From the NCBI RefSeq assembly GCF_007994075.1, contig NZ_VIWU01000001.1, forward strand, positions 62,001 to 126,000: DNA of 64,000 bases, given 5' to 3'. Positions 1 through 9,492 of this stretch are shown here, piece after piece. Within the stretch, counting starts at the first letter, position 1, and every line of letters begins with the position of its first letter. Made by a program: the position numbers and the translations under genes. The DNA is from Pseudonocardia hierapolitana. GTDB lineage: Bacteria > Actinomycetota > Actinomycetes > Mycobacteriales > Pseudonocardiaceae. The notes under the pieces are model-generated. The model searched no databases and was not told the origin of the DNA. It saw only the letters and a list, made by a program, of their open reading frames with translations.

Positions 1-2
1 GC

Positions 3-2111
3 GCCGGCGGCTCGGACCTGATCGACATCTACCTGCGGTCGGTCGCGTTCGGAAGCGCGATGCTCGTCGGCCTGAGCGCCCTTCCGATCCTGCTCAAGTG
101 GGTGCTCGTCGGCCGGTGGAAGCCTCAGGAGATCCGCGTCTGGAGCATGCCGTACTTCCGCTTCTGGGTCGTCAGGACGCTGATCCAGCGGAACCCGATG
201 GCGTTGTTCGTCGGCTCGCCGCTCTATGCGCTCTACCTGAGGGCGCTGGGCGCGAAGATCGGCCGCGGGGCCGCAATCTTCACCAGGAACGTGCCCGTGT
301 GCACCGACCTGCTCAGCATCGGCGACGGCGCGGTGATCCGGAAGGACTCGTTCTTCACCGGCTACCGGGCCCACGACGGCATCATCCAGACGGGCGCGGT
401 GAGCATCGGCAAGGACGCGCTGGTCGGCGAGGTCACGGTGCTCGACATCTGGACCTCGCTGGGTGACGGGGCCCAGCTCGGGCACTCGTCCGCTCTGCAC
501 GCGGGTCAGGTCGTGCCTGCCGGGGAGCGCTGGCACGGTTCCCCTGCGCAGCGGACCGACGTGGACTACCAGCGGATCTCCACGGCGCACGTCAGCAGCT
601 TGCGACGAGTCGTCTTCGCGACCGTGCAGCTGGTGAACCTGCTCCTGCTGGGTTCGCCGCTGGTATTCAGCGTCGTGGTCCTCGCACTCACCGAGGTCCC
701 GCAGCTCGCGACCCTGCTGGATTCGGGTCCGGTGCAGTTCACCAGCTGGACGTTCTACCGCGACGCGCTGGTGATGTCCGGCGTGCTCTTCTTCGGCGCC
801 ATTCTCGTCGGCCTCGTATCCGTGGCCACCATTCCTCGCCTGCTGAACCTGGCCATCACGCCGGACAAGGTCTACCCCTTGTACGGATTCCACTACTGGG
901 TCCAGCGAGCGATCGCCCGCACGAGCAACAGCAAGTTCTTCACCCGCCTCTTCGGCGGCAGCTCCTACATCGTCCACTACCTGCGCTGGATCGGGTACGA
1001 CCTTCGCAATGTCGAGCAGACGGGGTCGAACTTCGGCGAGCTCGTCAAGCACGACACCCCGTTCCTCACATCGGTGGGCAGCGGAACGATGGTCGCGGAC
1101 GGGTTGTCCATCATCAATGCGGATTTCTCGAGCACGTCGTTCCGACTGTCCCGCGTGTCGATCGGGGCCCACAACTTCCTCGGTAACAGGATCCCCTACC
1201 CGGCGCAGGGGAAGACGGGCGACAACTGCCTGCTTGCGACGAAGCTCATGGTTCCGCTCGACGGACAGGTGCGGGAGGGTGTCGGCCTGCTGGGCTCGCC
1301 CAGCTTCGAGATCCCGCGGTTGGTCCAGCGCGACAAGCAGCTCGCCGTGGTGAGCAAGGACGAGCTGCGCCGCCGCCTCCGGGCCAAGAACGTTTACAAC
1401 ATCATCAGCATGGCGCTGTTCCTGCTTTCGCGGTGGATCTTCTTGTTCGCCGTCACCGTGCTCTACCTCGGCGCCGTCGACGCCTGGGCCTCGCTTGGCG
1501 CGCTCGCGGTCGTGCTGGCCATCGTCGGAGTGTTCTTCTTCAGCTTCGCGTACTCCATTCTGGTCGAGCGCACGGTCCGGCCGCTCATGGCCTTGCGGCC
1601 GGAGGGCTGCTCGATCTACGACCGCGCCTTCTGGCGGCACGAACGCTTCTGGAAAATGAACGCCGACGCCGTCTATCTCAATACCTTCAACGGCACGCCG
1701 CTGAAGAACGTGATCTGGCGGCTGCTGGGTGTGCGAATCGGCCGCCGGGTCTTCGACGACGGCTGGTGGCCGACCGAGCGGACGTTCACCACGATCGGGG
1801 ACGACTGCACGCTCAATGCAGGAAGCACCGTCCAATGCCACTCGCAGGAGGACGGCGGATTCAAGTCGGACCGCACTGCGATCGGTGCCGGCTGCACGCT
1901 CGACGTCGGCGCATACGTCCACTACGGCGTGACGGTGGGCGACGGTGCGATGCTCGCCGCCGACTCCTTCCTCATGAAGGGCGAGGAAATGCCACCGAGT
2001 GCTCTGTGGGGCGGAAACCCCGCCAGGAAGATGCGCGAGCACTCGGGCGATCTGCAGGTCCGAAAGATCAGCATCGACGACAACGGCGCCGCCGTGCTCG
2101 TCCGCGTCTGA
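3..2111 (+). CDS. Pls-type NRPS terminal membrane/hexapeptide domain (5' end outside window)
   Basis: The frame is open from the first bases, so this is the C-terminal part (about 702 residues seen) of a larger protein. Hydrophobic segments lie near visible residues 18-36, 210-232, 260-285, 465-488 and 493-520, alternating with three soluble hexapeptide (left-handed beta-helix) blocks near 85-175, 360-440 and 605-690. The last block has IGDDCTLNAGS, IGAGCTLDVGA and GNPARKMREH. About 700 residues with roughly six membrane helices is the architecture of the terminal domain of epsilon-poly-lysine synthetase (Pls) and related single-module NRPSs (TIGR02353 type), where it is thought to drive iterative amide formation at the membrane. 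By that family rule an adenylation and a carrier domain should lie just upstream of base 1. It is followed after 33 bases by another NRPS. The internal ATG at 60 is unlikely to be the true start. Substrate cannot be read from this part. Confidence 0.8.
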   Translation, partial: AGGSDLIDIYLRSVAFGSAMLVGLSALPILLKWVLVGRWKPQEIRVWSMPYFRFWVVRTLIQRNPMALFVGSPLYALYLRALGAKIGRGAAIFTRNVPVCTDLLSIGDGAVIRKDSFFTGYRAHDGIIQTGAVSIGKDALVGEVTVLDIWTSLGDGAQLGHSSALHAGQVVPAGERWHGSPAQRTDVDYQRISTAHVSSLRRVVFATVQLVNLLLLGSPLVFSVVVLALTEVPQLATLLDSGPVQFTSWTFYRDALVMSGVLFFGAILVGLVSVATIPRLLNLAITPDKVYPLYGFHYWVQRAIARTSNSKFFTRLFGGSSYIVHYLRWIGYDLRNVEQTGSNFGELVKHDTPFLTSVGSGTMVADGLSIINADFSSTSFRLSRVSIGAHNFLGNRIPYPAQGKTGDNCLLATKLMVPLDGQVREGVGLLGSPSFEIPRLVQRDKQLAVVSKDELRRRLRAKNVYNIISMALFLLSRWIFLFAVTVLYLGAVDAWASLGALAVVLAIVGVFFFSFAYSILVERTVRPLMALRPEGCSIYDRAFWRHERFWKMNADAVYLNTFNGTPLKNVIWRLLGVRIGRRVFDDGWWPTERTFTTIGDDCTLNAGSTVQCHSQEDGGFKSDRTAIGAGCTLDVGAYVHYGVTVGDGAMLAADSFLMKGEEMPPSALWGGNPARKMREHSGDLQVRKISIDDNGAAVLVRV

Positions 2112-2144
2112 CACCCGGCAAACGTGGATCGAAGGGACGATTCG

Positions 2145-4682
2145 ATGGACAAGCGGGTTGAAACCGGCCGGGAGTTCTGGCGGGCGGTCCTGCTCGCGGG
2201 CGGTGCGACCGCGATCCCGCGGTGGACGCTCGACCCGGCCGCGGGCGTCGCCGAGCACGTCGCGACCCTGGATGACGACCTCGCGGCGGCCGTGCGCCGG
2301 TTGGCCGACCGGTCGGAACTGCCGCTGCACTCGGTGGCGCTGGCCGCGCACGCGAAGGTGCTGGCGGCGCTGTCCGGCGAGCAGGACGTGGTGACCGGCT
2401 ACGCGGCCGCGCCCTGTGGGCGGCCGCTGCCCTGCCCGCTCACGACCGAAGGCCTCTCCTGGCGGTCGCTGCTGCAGGACACCGCTCGGGTCGAGTCGGA
2501 CCTGCTACAGCACAAGGACTTCGCGGTGGACGAGCTCGAGCTCGAGCTGGGCGTGGCCGGGCCGGCGTTCGAGACCGAGTTCGACCCGATCGGCAGCCTC
2601 GCCGCCGGCGGCGAGATCAACACTGACCTCGCCGAGTACGCCGTGCTCCGGGTGGCGCTCGCAAACCCTGGCGGCCGGCTCGCGCTGCACCTGCGGTACC
2701 GCACCGACGCGCTCGACGCGGGCAGTGCCGAGAGGATGGCGGGCTACCACCTCACCGCCCTCGCGCTGATGGTCGCCGACCCGGGCGCCGAGCACGGGCG
2801 GGCGAGCCTGCTGTCGGACGAGGAGCTGCGCTTCCAGCTCGACCGGCTGGCCGGGCCGCGCCGGCCGCTGCCGGACCGCCGGTTCCACGAGCTGTTCGAG
2901 CAGCGGGTTCGGATGCACCCGGACGCCGTCGCGGCCGTGCACCGCGACCGGCAGTGGACCTACCGGGAACTCAACGCGCACGCCAACCGGCTGAGCCGGG
3001 CGCTCCTGGCGCGCGGGCTGCGCCGCGAGGGCGTGGTCGCGGTGGTGACCGCGCGGAACCTGGACTGGATGGCTGCCGTCATCGCGATCTTCAAGGCCGG
3101 TGGCGCGTATCTGCCGATCGAGCCGCACTTTCCCGCCGATCGGATCGCGACCACGCTGGCGCGGGCCGAGTGCACGCTGGTGCTGACCGAGCTCGGCAGC
3201 ACCACCATGCTCGACAAGGCCCTCGACACGCTGCCCGGCGTACAGAAGATCAACATCGAGGAGGCCTGCGCCGAGGGCCATGCCGACGACGACCTGGGCG
3301 TCGCCGTGGCGGCCGATCAGCTCGCCTACATCTACTTCACTTCCGGCTCCACGGGCGAGCCCAAGGGGGCGATGTGCGAGCACGCCGGCATGCTCAACCA
3401 CCTCTACGCCAAGATCGACGACCTCGGGGTCGGCCCGGCGCACGGCGCGCCCGTGGTCGCCCAGACCGCGCCGCAGTGCTTCGACATCTCGCTGTGGCAA
3501 CTGGTGTCGGCGCTCCTGGTCGGGGGGCGAACCCTGATCGTCGAGCAGCAGGTGATCCTCGACGTCGCGCGGTACGTCGACACGATCGTCCGCGGCCGGG
3601 TCGGCATCCTGCAGGTCGTCCCGTCCTATCTCGAGGTCGTGCTGACCTACCTCGAGCAGCATCCCCGGAAGCTGCCGGACCTGCGGTGCGTGTCGGCCAC
3701 CGGCGAGGCGCTGAAGAAGGAGCTCGTGCAGCGCTGGTTCGGCTTGCACCCCGAGATCAGGCTGGTCAACGCATACGGGCTGACCGAGACCTCCGACGAC
3801 ACCAATCACGAGATCATGACGCGGGTGCCCGACTCCGACCGGATCCCGCTCGGTCCTCCTATCCACAACGTGCACGTTTACGTTGTCGACGAGCACCTGT
3901 CACCGGTTCCCCTCGGTGCCCCTGGCGAGATCGTCTTCTCCGGCGTCTGCGTCGGCCGCGGGTACGTCAACGATCCCGAGCGCACACGGCGAGCGTTCAT
4001 GGCCGACCCGCACCGGCCGGGCCAGCGGCTCTACCGCGGCGGCGACCACGGCCGCTGGTTGCCAGGGGGCAGGCTGGAGTTCCTCGGCCGCCGGGATACC
4101 CAGGTCAAGATCCGTGGCTTCCGGATCGAGATCGGCGAGATCGAGAACGCGCTGTTGCGCGTCCCGGGTGTCCGCGACGGGGCGGTGGTGGTCGCCGAGC
4201 GGGCCGACCAGGGCAAGCACCTGGTGGCCTTCTACAGCGGCGAGCGGCCGGTCGAGGTCGACGTCCTGCGGGACCGGCTGGGTGCGTCGCTGCCCGAGTA
4301 CATGGTTCCGTCGGCATTCCACTGGCGGGACGGCCTCCCGCTGACCGCGAACAGCAAGATCGATCGAAAGGCGCTCACCACGCCCGCCGCAGAGCTCGAC
4401 GCGGTCGACGTGAGTTCCGAGGCGCCGAGCACGCCCACCGAGCGGCGCCTTGCGGGCGCGTGGGCGCAGGTGCTCGGTATGCGCGAGGACCAGATCGGCC
4501 GGCGGGACCACTTCTTCGAGCTGGGTGGCACGTCGCTGTCGGCGGTGAAGCTCGCGATCGCCCTGAACCGAGCAGTGTCCCTCGAGGACATCGCCGAGCA
4601 CCCGGTCCTCGCGAACATGGCCGAGTTGCTCCACCGAGAGCACGCCCCCGAACTGCTGACCTCCTCCTCCGGTGGGAACTGA
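2145..4682 (+). CDS. NRPS: partial condensation lobe - adenylation - carrier protein
   Basis: 845 residues. Residues 1 to about 250 resemble the C-terminal lobe of a condensation domain; no HHxxxDG active site is present. The adenylation domain (about 255-730) shows YFTSGSTGEPKG (A3), FDISLWQ (A4), NAYGLTE (A5), GRRDTQVKIRGFRIE (A8) and NSKIDRKAL (A10). The carrier domain ends the protein with FFELGGTSLSAV, the phosphopantetheine serine near residue 797. Aligning with GrsA, I read the substrate pocket as D-I-W-Q-S-T-A-D-D-K. The extra acidic residues at positions 330/331 would suit a second amino group. The neighbouring Dap genes make L-2,3-diaminopropionate the likely substrate (inference). 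ATG 2145 is chosen over an in-frame GTG at 2124 because GAAGGGA at 2131-2137 sits 7 bases before it. Confidence 0.88.
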   Translation: MDKRVETGREFWRAVLLAGGATAIPRWTLDPAAGVAEHVATLDDDLAAAVRRLADRSELPLHSVALAAHAKVLAALSGEQDVVTGYAAAPCGRPLPCPLTTEGLSWRSLLQDTARVESDLLQHKDFAVDELELELGVAGPAFETEFDPIGSLAAGGEINTDLAEYAVLRVALANPGGRLALHLRYRTDALDAGSAERMAGYHLTALALMVADPGAEHGRASLLSDEELRFQLDRLAGPRRPLPDRRFHELFEQRVRMHPDAVAAVHRDRQWTYRELNAHANRLSRALLARGLRREGVVAVVTARNLDWMAAVIAIFKAGGAYLPIEPHFPADRIATTLARAECTLVLTELGSTTMLDKALDTLPGVQKINIEEACAEGHADDDLGVAVAADQLAYIYFTSGSTGEPKGAMCEHAGMLNHLYAKIDDLGVGPAHGAPVVAQTAPQCFDISLWQLVSALLVGGRTLIVEQQVILDVARYVDTIVRGRVGILQVVPSYLEVVLTYLEQHPRKLPDLRCVSATGEALKKELVQRWFGLHPEIRLVNAYGLTETSDDTNHEIMTRVPDSDRIPLGPPIHNVHVYVVDEHLSPVPLGAPGEIVFSGVCVGRGYVNDPERTRRAFMADPHRPGQRLYRGGDHGRWLPGGRLEFLGRRDTQVKIRGFRIEIGEIENALLRVPGVRDGAVVVAERADQGKHLVAFYSGERPVEVDVLRDRLGASLPEYMVPSAFHWRDGLPLTANSKIDRKALTTPAAELDAVDVSSEAPSTPTERRLAGAWAQVLGMREDQIGRRDHFFELGGTSLSAVKLAIALNRAVSLEDIAEHPVLANMAELLHREHAPELLTSSSGGN

Positions 4683-4694
4683 AAGGAGATCGAG

Positions 4695-5699
4695 ATGTCG
4701 TCCTCGTCATCATTGCTGTTGGACGTGGATCTGCAGCCCGGCAGGCTGCCGATGCTGCGAGTCGATGCCACCGGCGACGGACCGAGCTGGGCGGCCGTGC
4801 ACCGCGACGCCTTGCGCGCCGTCGTCGCCGAACACGGTGCGGTCCTGGTCCGCGGTCTCGGGCTGCGCGACGCAGCCGAGGTCGCTGCCGTGTTCCGTGG
4901 GCTGGCCACCGCCGGCCTGATGATCGAGAGGGAGGCCTTCGCGGAGCGGCAGACCTACGCCGAGGGCGTGTACTCCTCGTCGAAGTGGCCCCCGAACCAG
5001 CCGATGTGCATGCACCACGAGCTGAGCTATCGGCTCGAGTTCCCCGGCCTGATGCTGTTCGCGTGCCTGTCCGCGCCCACCAAGGGCGGGGCGACCGGTG
5101 TGGCGGACTCGACGGCCGTGCTCGACGCGCTGCCCGGTGACCTCGTCGAACGGCTCGAGCGGGAGGGCTGGATGCTCGTCCGCAACTACAACGAGGCAAT
5201 CGGCGCGTCGGTCGCCGAGGCGTTCGGCACCGAGGAGCGTGGCGCGGTCGAGAGCTACTGCCGCGCCAATGCGATCGAGTTCGAGTGGCGGCCCGACGGC
5301 GGCCTGCGCACCTGGCAGCGCCGCAGCGCGGTGGTGCGCCACCCGCTCACCGACGTCCGCTGCTGGTTCAACCAGATCGCCTTCCTCAACGAGTGGACGA
5401 TCGACCCCGAGGTGCGCGAGTTCCTGGTCGACACCTACGGCGCCGAGGGGTTGCCGTTCACCACCCGCTTCGGGGGCGGCGACCCGATCGGCGAGGACAT
5501 CGTTGAGCTACTCAACGAGGTCTACGGGGCCAAGACCATGCGGGAGCCGTGGCAGGCCGGCGACCTGATGCTCGTCGACAACATCCGCAGCGCACACAGC
5601 AGGGAGCCCTTCACCGGACCGCGCCAAGTCCTGGTCGGGATGGCCGACCCGGTGCGCCTGGCCGACTGCTCGCCGACCGTCGAAGTGAAAGCCGGATGA
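4695..5699 (+). CDS. TauD/TfdA-family Fe(II)/2-oxoglutarate dioxygenase (amino-acid hydroxylase)
   Basis: 334 residues. The iron facial triad is visible as HxE at about H107/E109 (within CMHHELSY) and the distal H at about 301 (NIRSAHSREPF), followed by R310 for 2-oxoglutarate. The stretch APTKGGATGVADS matches the SyrP/AmbC-like branch of the TauD family, which beta-hydroxylates amino acids free or on carrier proteins in peptide pathways. A strong AAAGGAGAT lies 8 bases before the ATG and 12 bases after the NRPS stop. The stop overlaps the next gene by 4 bases (ATGA), so the genes are translationally coupled. The likely target is the amino acid loaded by the preceding A-PCP protein, possibly Dap, but the sequence does not fix the substrate. 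Confidence 0.85.
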   Translation: MSSSSSLLLDVDLQPGRLPMLRVDATGDGPSWAAVHRDALRAVVAEHGAVLVRGLGLRDAAEVAAVFRGLATAGLMIEREAFAERQTYAEGVYSSSKWPPNQPMCMHHELSYRLEFPGLMLFACLSAPTKGGATGVADSTAVLDALPGDLVERLEREGWMLVRNYNEAIGASVAEAFGTEERGAVESYCRANAIEFEWRPDGGLRTWQRRSAVVRHPLTDVRCWFNQIAFLNEWTIDPEVREFLVDTYGAEGLPFTTRFGGGDPIGEDIVELLNEVYGAKTMREPWQAGDLMLVDNIRSAHSREPFTGPRQVLVGMADPVRLADCSPTVEVKAG

Positions 5700-6727
5700 A
5701 CACATCCATCGTGCGACCGTTCGCGGTCATCTCCGGTGCCCAGGTCCAGCATGTCCTGCTCGGGTGCGAGAAGCAGATCGTAGAGCTCGTCGAGGCCGCC
5801 TACCGGCTGCACGGCGCCGGTGAGACGGTGAACCCGCCCTCCTATTTCCTGCGATTCCCCGACCGCCCGGCCTCGCGGATCATCGCCTTGCCGGCATCGC
5901 TGGGCGGGACGTTTCAGGTTGCTGGCCTGAAGTGGATTTCCAGCTTTCCGGGGAACGTAGAGCTGGGTGTCCCGCGGGCGTCGGCCGTGTTGATCCTCAA
6001 TGATCACGACACCGGCTATCCGTTCGCCTGCCTGGAAAGCTCGATCATTAGCGCGACCAGGACGGCGGCGTCAGCGGCGTTGGCGGCGGACTGGCTCAGC
6101 CGGGGCCGCGGGCGCCCGACGCGCGTCGGGTTCTTCGGGGCGGGCCTGATCGCCCGCTATATCCACACCTACCTGTCCGGCACCGGCTGGTCGTTCGACG
6201 AGATCGGCATCCACGATCTGTCCGCTGACAGCGCCTGCGGTTTCCGTGGGTACCTCGAGCGGTCGGGCACCACCGGCCGGATCACGGTTTGTGAGAGTCC
6301 TGACCAGCTGATCCGGTCGTCCGACCTGGTGGTCTTCGCAACGGTCGTCGCACAGCCGCACGTCAGGGACCTGTCGTGGTTCGCACACAACCCGTTGGTG
6401 CTGCACGTGTCGCTGCGTGACCTCACGCCACCAATCGTGCTCGCCTCGACCAACATCGTCGATGACGTTGACCACTGCCTGAAGGCCGACACCTCACCAC
6501 ACCTCGCCGAACAGCTCACCGGAAACCGGGACTTCCTGCACGGCACGTTGGCCGACGTGATCGCCGGGCAGGTGACGGTTGACGAGGGCCGGCCTGTGGT
6601 GTTCTCGCCGTTCGGGCTCGGCGTGCTCGATCTCGCGGTCGGCAAGTATGTCTACGACGAGGTGGCCCGGTCCAGTCAGTTGCACGTCGTTGACGACTTC
6701 TTCCACGAGCTACGCCGGTACGGATAG
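5696..6727 (+). CDS. SbnB-like N-(2-amino-2-carboxyethyl)-L-glutamate dehydrogenase
   Basis: 343 residues, ornithine cyclodeaminase/mu-crystallin fold. The NAD-binding motif VGFFGAGLIARYIH is near residue 145, and GLKWISSFPGN near residue 80 is a hallmark of the SbnB branch rather than of true ornithine cyclodeaminases. SbnB oxidatively splits N-(2-amino-2-carboxyethyl)-L-glutamate into L-2,3-diaminopropionate, 2-oxoglutarate and NADH. The SbnA partner follows 37 bases later, as in staphyloferrin B, zwittermicin and viomycin-type clusters. The ATG overlaps the hydroxylase stop (ATGA), which defines the start. The 2-oxoglutarate released is also the co-substrate of the preceding dioxygenase. 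Assignment to the family is firm; the exact reaction rests on the pairing. Confidence 0.88.
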   Translation: MNTSIVRPFAVISGAQVQHVLLGCEKQIVELVEAAYRLHGAGETVNPPSYFLRFPDRPASRIIALPASLGGTFQVAGLKWISSFPGNVELGVPRASAVLILNDHDTGYPFACLESSIISATRTAASAALAADWLSRGRGRPTRVGFFGAGLIARYIHTYLSGTGWSFDEIGIHDLSADSACGFRGYLERSGTTGRITVCESPDQLIRSSDLVVFATVVAQPHVRDLSWFAHNPLVLHVSLRDLTPPIVLASTNIVDDVDHCLKADTSPHLAEQLTGNRDFLHGTLADVIAGQVTVDEGRPVVFSPFGLGVLDLAVGKYVYDEVARSSQLHVVDDFFHELRRYG

Positions 6728-6764
6728 GCGGCCGGTACCCAATTTCATGGGGAGGGGGATATTC

Positions 6765-7751
6765 GTGCCAGTCATATCCGTTCCACATGCCTTCAACGAG
6801 GAGGAGCTCTACGTCGACCTCCGGTCGATCCTCGAGCACCCACTCTTCCTGAAATGCGAGGGATTCAACTTCGCCGGGTCGATCAAGCTGAAAGCAGCGA
6901 CCGAGATGGTGGAGGCTGCCGAGCGGGAGGGCGTCCTGACGCCAGGGTCGGTGCTGGTCGAATCGTCGTCCGGCAACCTGGGCGTGGCGCTCAGCACGGT
7001 CGCGGCGAGCAAGGGCTACCGGTTCCTGTGCGTGACCGACTCCCGGTGCAACCTGGCCACCCGGCGACTGATGGTTGCGTTGGGCAGCCAGGTCCACATC
7101 ATTGCCGAGCCGGATCCCATCGGTGGCTTCCTCGGCGCACGCATCGACTACGTGCGGGCGCTGTGCGCCTCCGACGACCGGTACGTATGGCTCAACCAGT
7201 ACGTCAACCCAGGTAACTGGCTGGCGCACTACCGCACGACGGCACCGGCGATCGCGCGCCAGTTCCCGCGGCTGGACGTGCTATTCGTCGGCACAGGCAC
7301 CACCGGGACCCTGATGGGTTGCGCGCGCTACTTCCGGGGGTGGCATCGGCGGGTGCAGGTCGTCGCCGTGGACAGCGTCGGCTCAGTGGCTTTCGGTGGC
7401 CCCCCGGGCCGGCGAATGATTCCCGGGCTGGGCACCAGCATCCGTCCGCCGTTACTCGATACGTCCTACGTGGACGATGTGGTCCGCATCGAGGAGGCGG
7501 ACACGGTCCGCGCCTGCCGCCGGCTGGCCAGGCACGGATTCCTGTTCGGCGGATCCACCGGCACGGTGGTCAGCGGCGCGACGAGCTGGCTCACCCGCAA
7601 TGGCGCGCCTGGCGTCACTGCGGTGGCGATCGCCCCGGACCTCGGTGAGCGCTACCTCGACACCGTCTACCAGTCCAACTGGGTGGAGGACCTCTATGGC
7701 CCAGAGGCGCTCAACTCCGCTGACCTCAGCACCGCCCACCGGCCAGGCTGA
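6765..7751 (+). CDS. SbnA-like PLP-dependent N-(2-amino-2-carboxyethyl)-L-glutamate synthase
   Basis: 328 residues, cysteine-synthase (fold type II PLP) family. The lysine that binds PLP lies in FNFAGSIKLKAA near residue 37. SSSGNLGVAL is the substrate/cofactor loop and GTGTTGTLMG the phosphate-binding glycine loop. SbnA joins O-phospho-L-serine with L-glutamate; SbnB then cleaves the product to Dap. The cysteine-synthase motif SGNTG is SGNLG here, consistent with a substrate other than sulfide. GTG 6765 is preferred over ATG 6747 because GGGGAGGGGG (6749-6758) stands 6 bases before it. A gap of 135 bases without a gene follows before the ligase, so a second transcription or translation start there is possible. 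Confidence 0.86.
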   Translation: MPVISVPHAFNEEELYVDLRSILEHPLFLKCEGFNFAGSIKLKAATEMVEAAEREGVLTPGSVLVESSSGNLGVALSTVAASKGYRFLCVTDSRCNLATRRLMVALGSQVHIIAEPDPIGGFLGARIDYVRALCASDDRYVWLNQYVNPGNWLAHYRTTAPAIARQFPRLDVLFVGTGTTGTLMGCARYFRGWHRRVQVVAVDSVGSVAFGGPPGRRMIPGLGTSIRPPLLDTSYVDDVVRIEEADTVRACRRLARHGFLFGGSTGTVVSGATSWLTRNGAPGVTAVAIAPDLGERYLDTVYQSNWVEDLYGPEALNSADLSTAHRPG

Positions 7752-7886
7752 CGCGGGACGACTTGTCGAACTCCCGCGTCCAACGCCCGGGCGATCGGCC
7801 CTGCCAACGGAGACGAGCCGCCGCAGGGGGCAGGGGCTGGGACTCGTCGGCTGCCAGGCGAAAGGAACAGGAAGGAATCCGCCGAA

Positions 7887-9482
7887 ATGATCATCCGGTT
7901 GCCGGACCTCGTCGCGAGGTCCGCCCAACGCAACCCCGGCGCGCCCGCCCTGACCGCGCGGACGACCACGATCTCCTACGCCGATCTGCACGAGCGGACG
8001 GAGCTAGCGGCCGCCGGCCTGCGCGACATCGGGCTCGATGGTGGCGAGCGCGTCGCGGTCTTCCTCGACAAGAGGATCGAGACCGTCGTGGCGCTGCTCG
8101 CCTGCTCGCGAGCCGGTGGCGTGTTCGTCCCGGTGAACCCCGTGCTGCGGGCCAGGCAAGTGCGGCACATCCTCGACGACTGCGCCGTGCGGGTACTGGT
8201 GACCTCAACGGACCGGCTGCGGACCCTGCGCGCCGAGCTCGCCGCCTGCAAGTCACTCAGCCACGTCCTCGTGCTGGGCGACTTGCTCGGTGAGGACGAG
8301 GAAGCCCCTTACCGCGTGCTCCCCTGGTCCGAGGCCGCCGAGCGCGCGAGCCAGGCCGCGTGTCCTCCGACGGGCGGCGTCGACACGGATGTGGCCGCAA
8401 TCCTCTATACGTCGGGGAGCACCGGGGCCCCGAAGGGCGTCGTGCTCTCGCACCGCAACCTCGTCGTGGGCGCGGAGAGCGTCAGCACCTACCTGAACAA
8501 CACGGCAGAGGACCGGATCCTGGCCGTTCTCCCGCTGAGCTTCGACGCCGGACTGAGCCAACTGACCACCGGCTTCTGTGTCGGCGCCCACGTGGTGCTC
8601 GCCGACTACCTGCTGCCGGGAGATGTCGTCCGGCTGTGCGCGGAGCACCGCATCACCGGGCTGGTTGGCGTACCGCCGCTGTGGATCCAGCTCGCAGCCC
8701 AGACGTGGCCATCCGAGGCCGTGGCCGGGATGCGCTACTTCGCGAACACCGGGGGGCGGCTCCCGCGCGTTACCCTGCAACGACTGCGAGCAATCTTCCC
8801 GACCGCGGCGCCATATCTGATGTACGGCCTCACAGAGGCGTTCCGCTCCACCTACCTCGATCCACGGGAGGTCGACCGGCGGCCGGATTCGATCGGCCAG
8901 GCCATCCCGAATGCCGAGATCCTCGTAGTCCGTGAGGACGGCGGCCTGTGTGGTCCGGGCGAGCCGGGTGAGCTGGTGCACCGAGGTCCGCTCGTCACGC
9001 TGGGTTATTGGAGTGACGCGGAGCGCACGGCCGAGCGGTTCCGGCCGCCGCCGAACCGTCCGGTCGAGCTGTGTACGCCCGAGCTGGCGGTCTGGTCCGG
9101 CGATGTCGTCGTCCGCGACGAGGAGGGCTTCCTGTACTTCGTCGGACGGCGTGATGACATGATCAAGACATCGGGATATCGGATCAGCCCGCAAGAGATC
9201 GAGGAAGTGGCCTACGAGACTGGGCTGGTCCACGATGCCGTCGCGCTCGGCCTCGAGGACGAGGCGCTCGGCCACCGGATCGTCCTCGTCGTGTCTCCCT
9301 GCGATCCCACCGGCTTCGACGCGGCCGCGGTGACCGCGCGCCTGCGGCAGGAACTGCCCACCTACATGTTGCCCGCCGAGGTGGTGGTCCGCAGCGCCCT
9401 GCCCCGATCGCCGAACGGCAAGTTCGACCGGGCGGTTCTTCGCCACGAGCTCAACGCCTCCCGCCCTCTGCAGGACCGATGA
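7887..9482 (+). CDS. AMP-dependent acyl/aminoacyl ligase (exosortase-associated ligase-like)
   Basis: 531 residues, ANL superfamily. Motifs: ILYTSGSTGAPKG near residue 172, LPLSFDAGLSQLTTG, MYGLTEAF, WSGDVVVRDEEGFLYFVGR, and the catalytic lysine in SPNGKFDRAV near the C-terminus. It ends without a carrier domain; a free carrier protein gene follows 10 bases downstream and is its probable acceptor. The wording around FD..LSQLTTG and DYLLPGDV resembles the exosortase-A-associated AMP ligases, but no exosortase is nearby. GAAGGAA ends 9 bases before the ATG. It probably loads an acyl or amino acid starter onto the carrier protein. The substrate is unknown. Confidence 0.82.
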   Translation: MIIRLPDLVARSAQRNPGAPALTARTTTISYADLHERTELAAAGLRDIGLDGGERVAVFLDKRIETVVALLACSRAGGVFVPVNPVLRARQVRHILDDCAVRVLVTSTDRLRTLRAELAACKSLSHVLVLGDLLGEDEEAPYRVLPWSEAAERASQAACPPTGGVDTDVAAILYTSGSTGAPKGVVLSHRNLVVGAESVSTYLNNTAEDRILAVLPLSFDAGLSQLTTGFCVGAHVVLADYLLPGDVVRLCAEHRITGLVGVPPLWIQLAAQTWPSEAVAGMRYFANTGGRLPRVTLQRLRAIFPTAAPYLMYGLTEAFRSTYLDPREVDRRPDSIGQAIPNAEILVVREDGGLCGPGEPGELVHRGPLVTLGYWSDAERTAERFRPPPNRPVELCTPELAVWSGDVVVRDEEGFLYFVGRRDDMIKTSGYRISPQEIEEVAYETGLVHDAVALGLEDEALGHRIVLVVSPCDPTGFDAAAVTARLRQELPTYMLPAEVVVRSALPRSPNGKFDRAVLRHELNASRPLQDR

Positions 9483-9492
9483 GGAGAACCAG

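Noticed and set aside
2505..3896. Long antisense frame opposite the NRPS
   Set aside because: No family resemblance; it arises from the third-position GC bias of the A domain.
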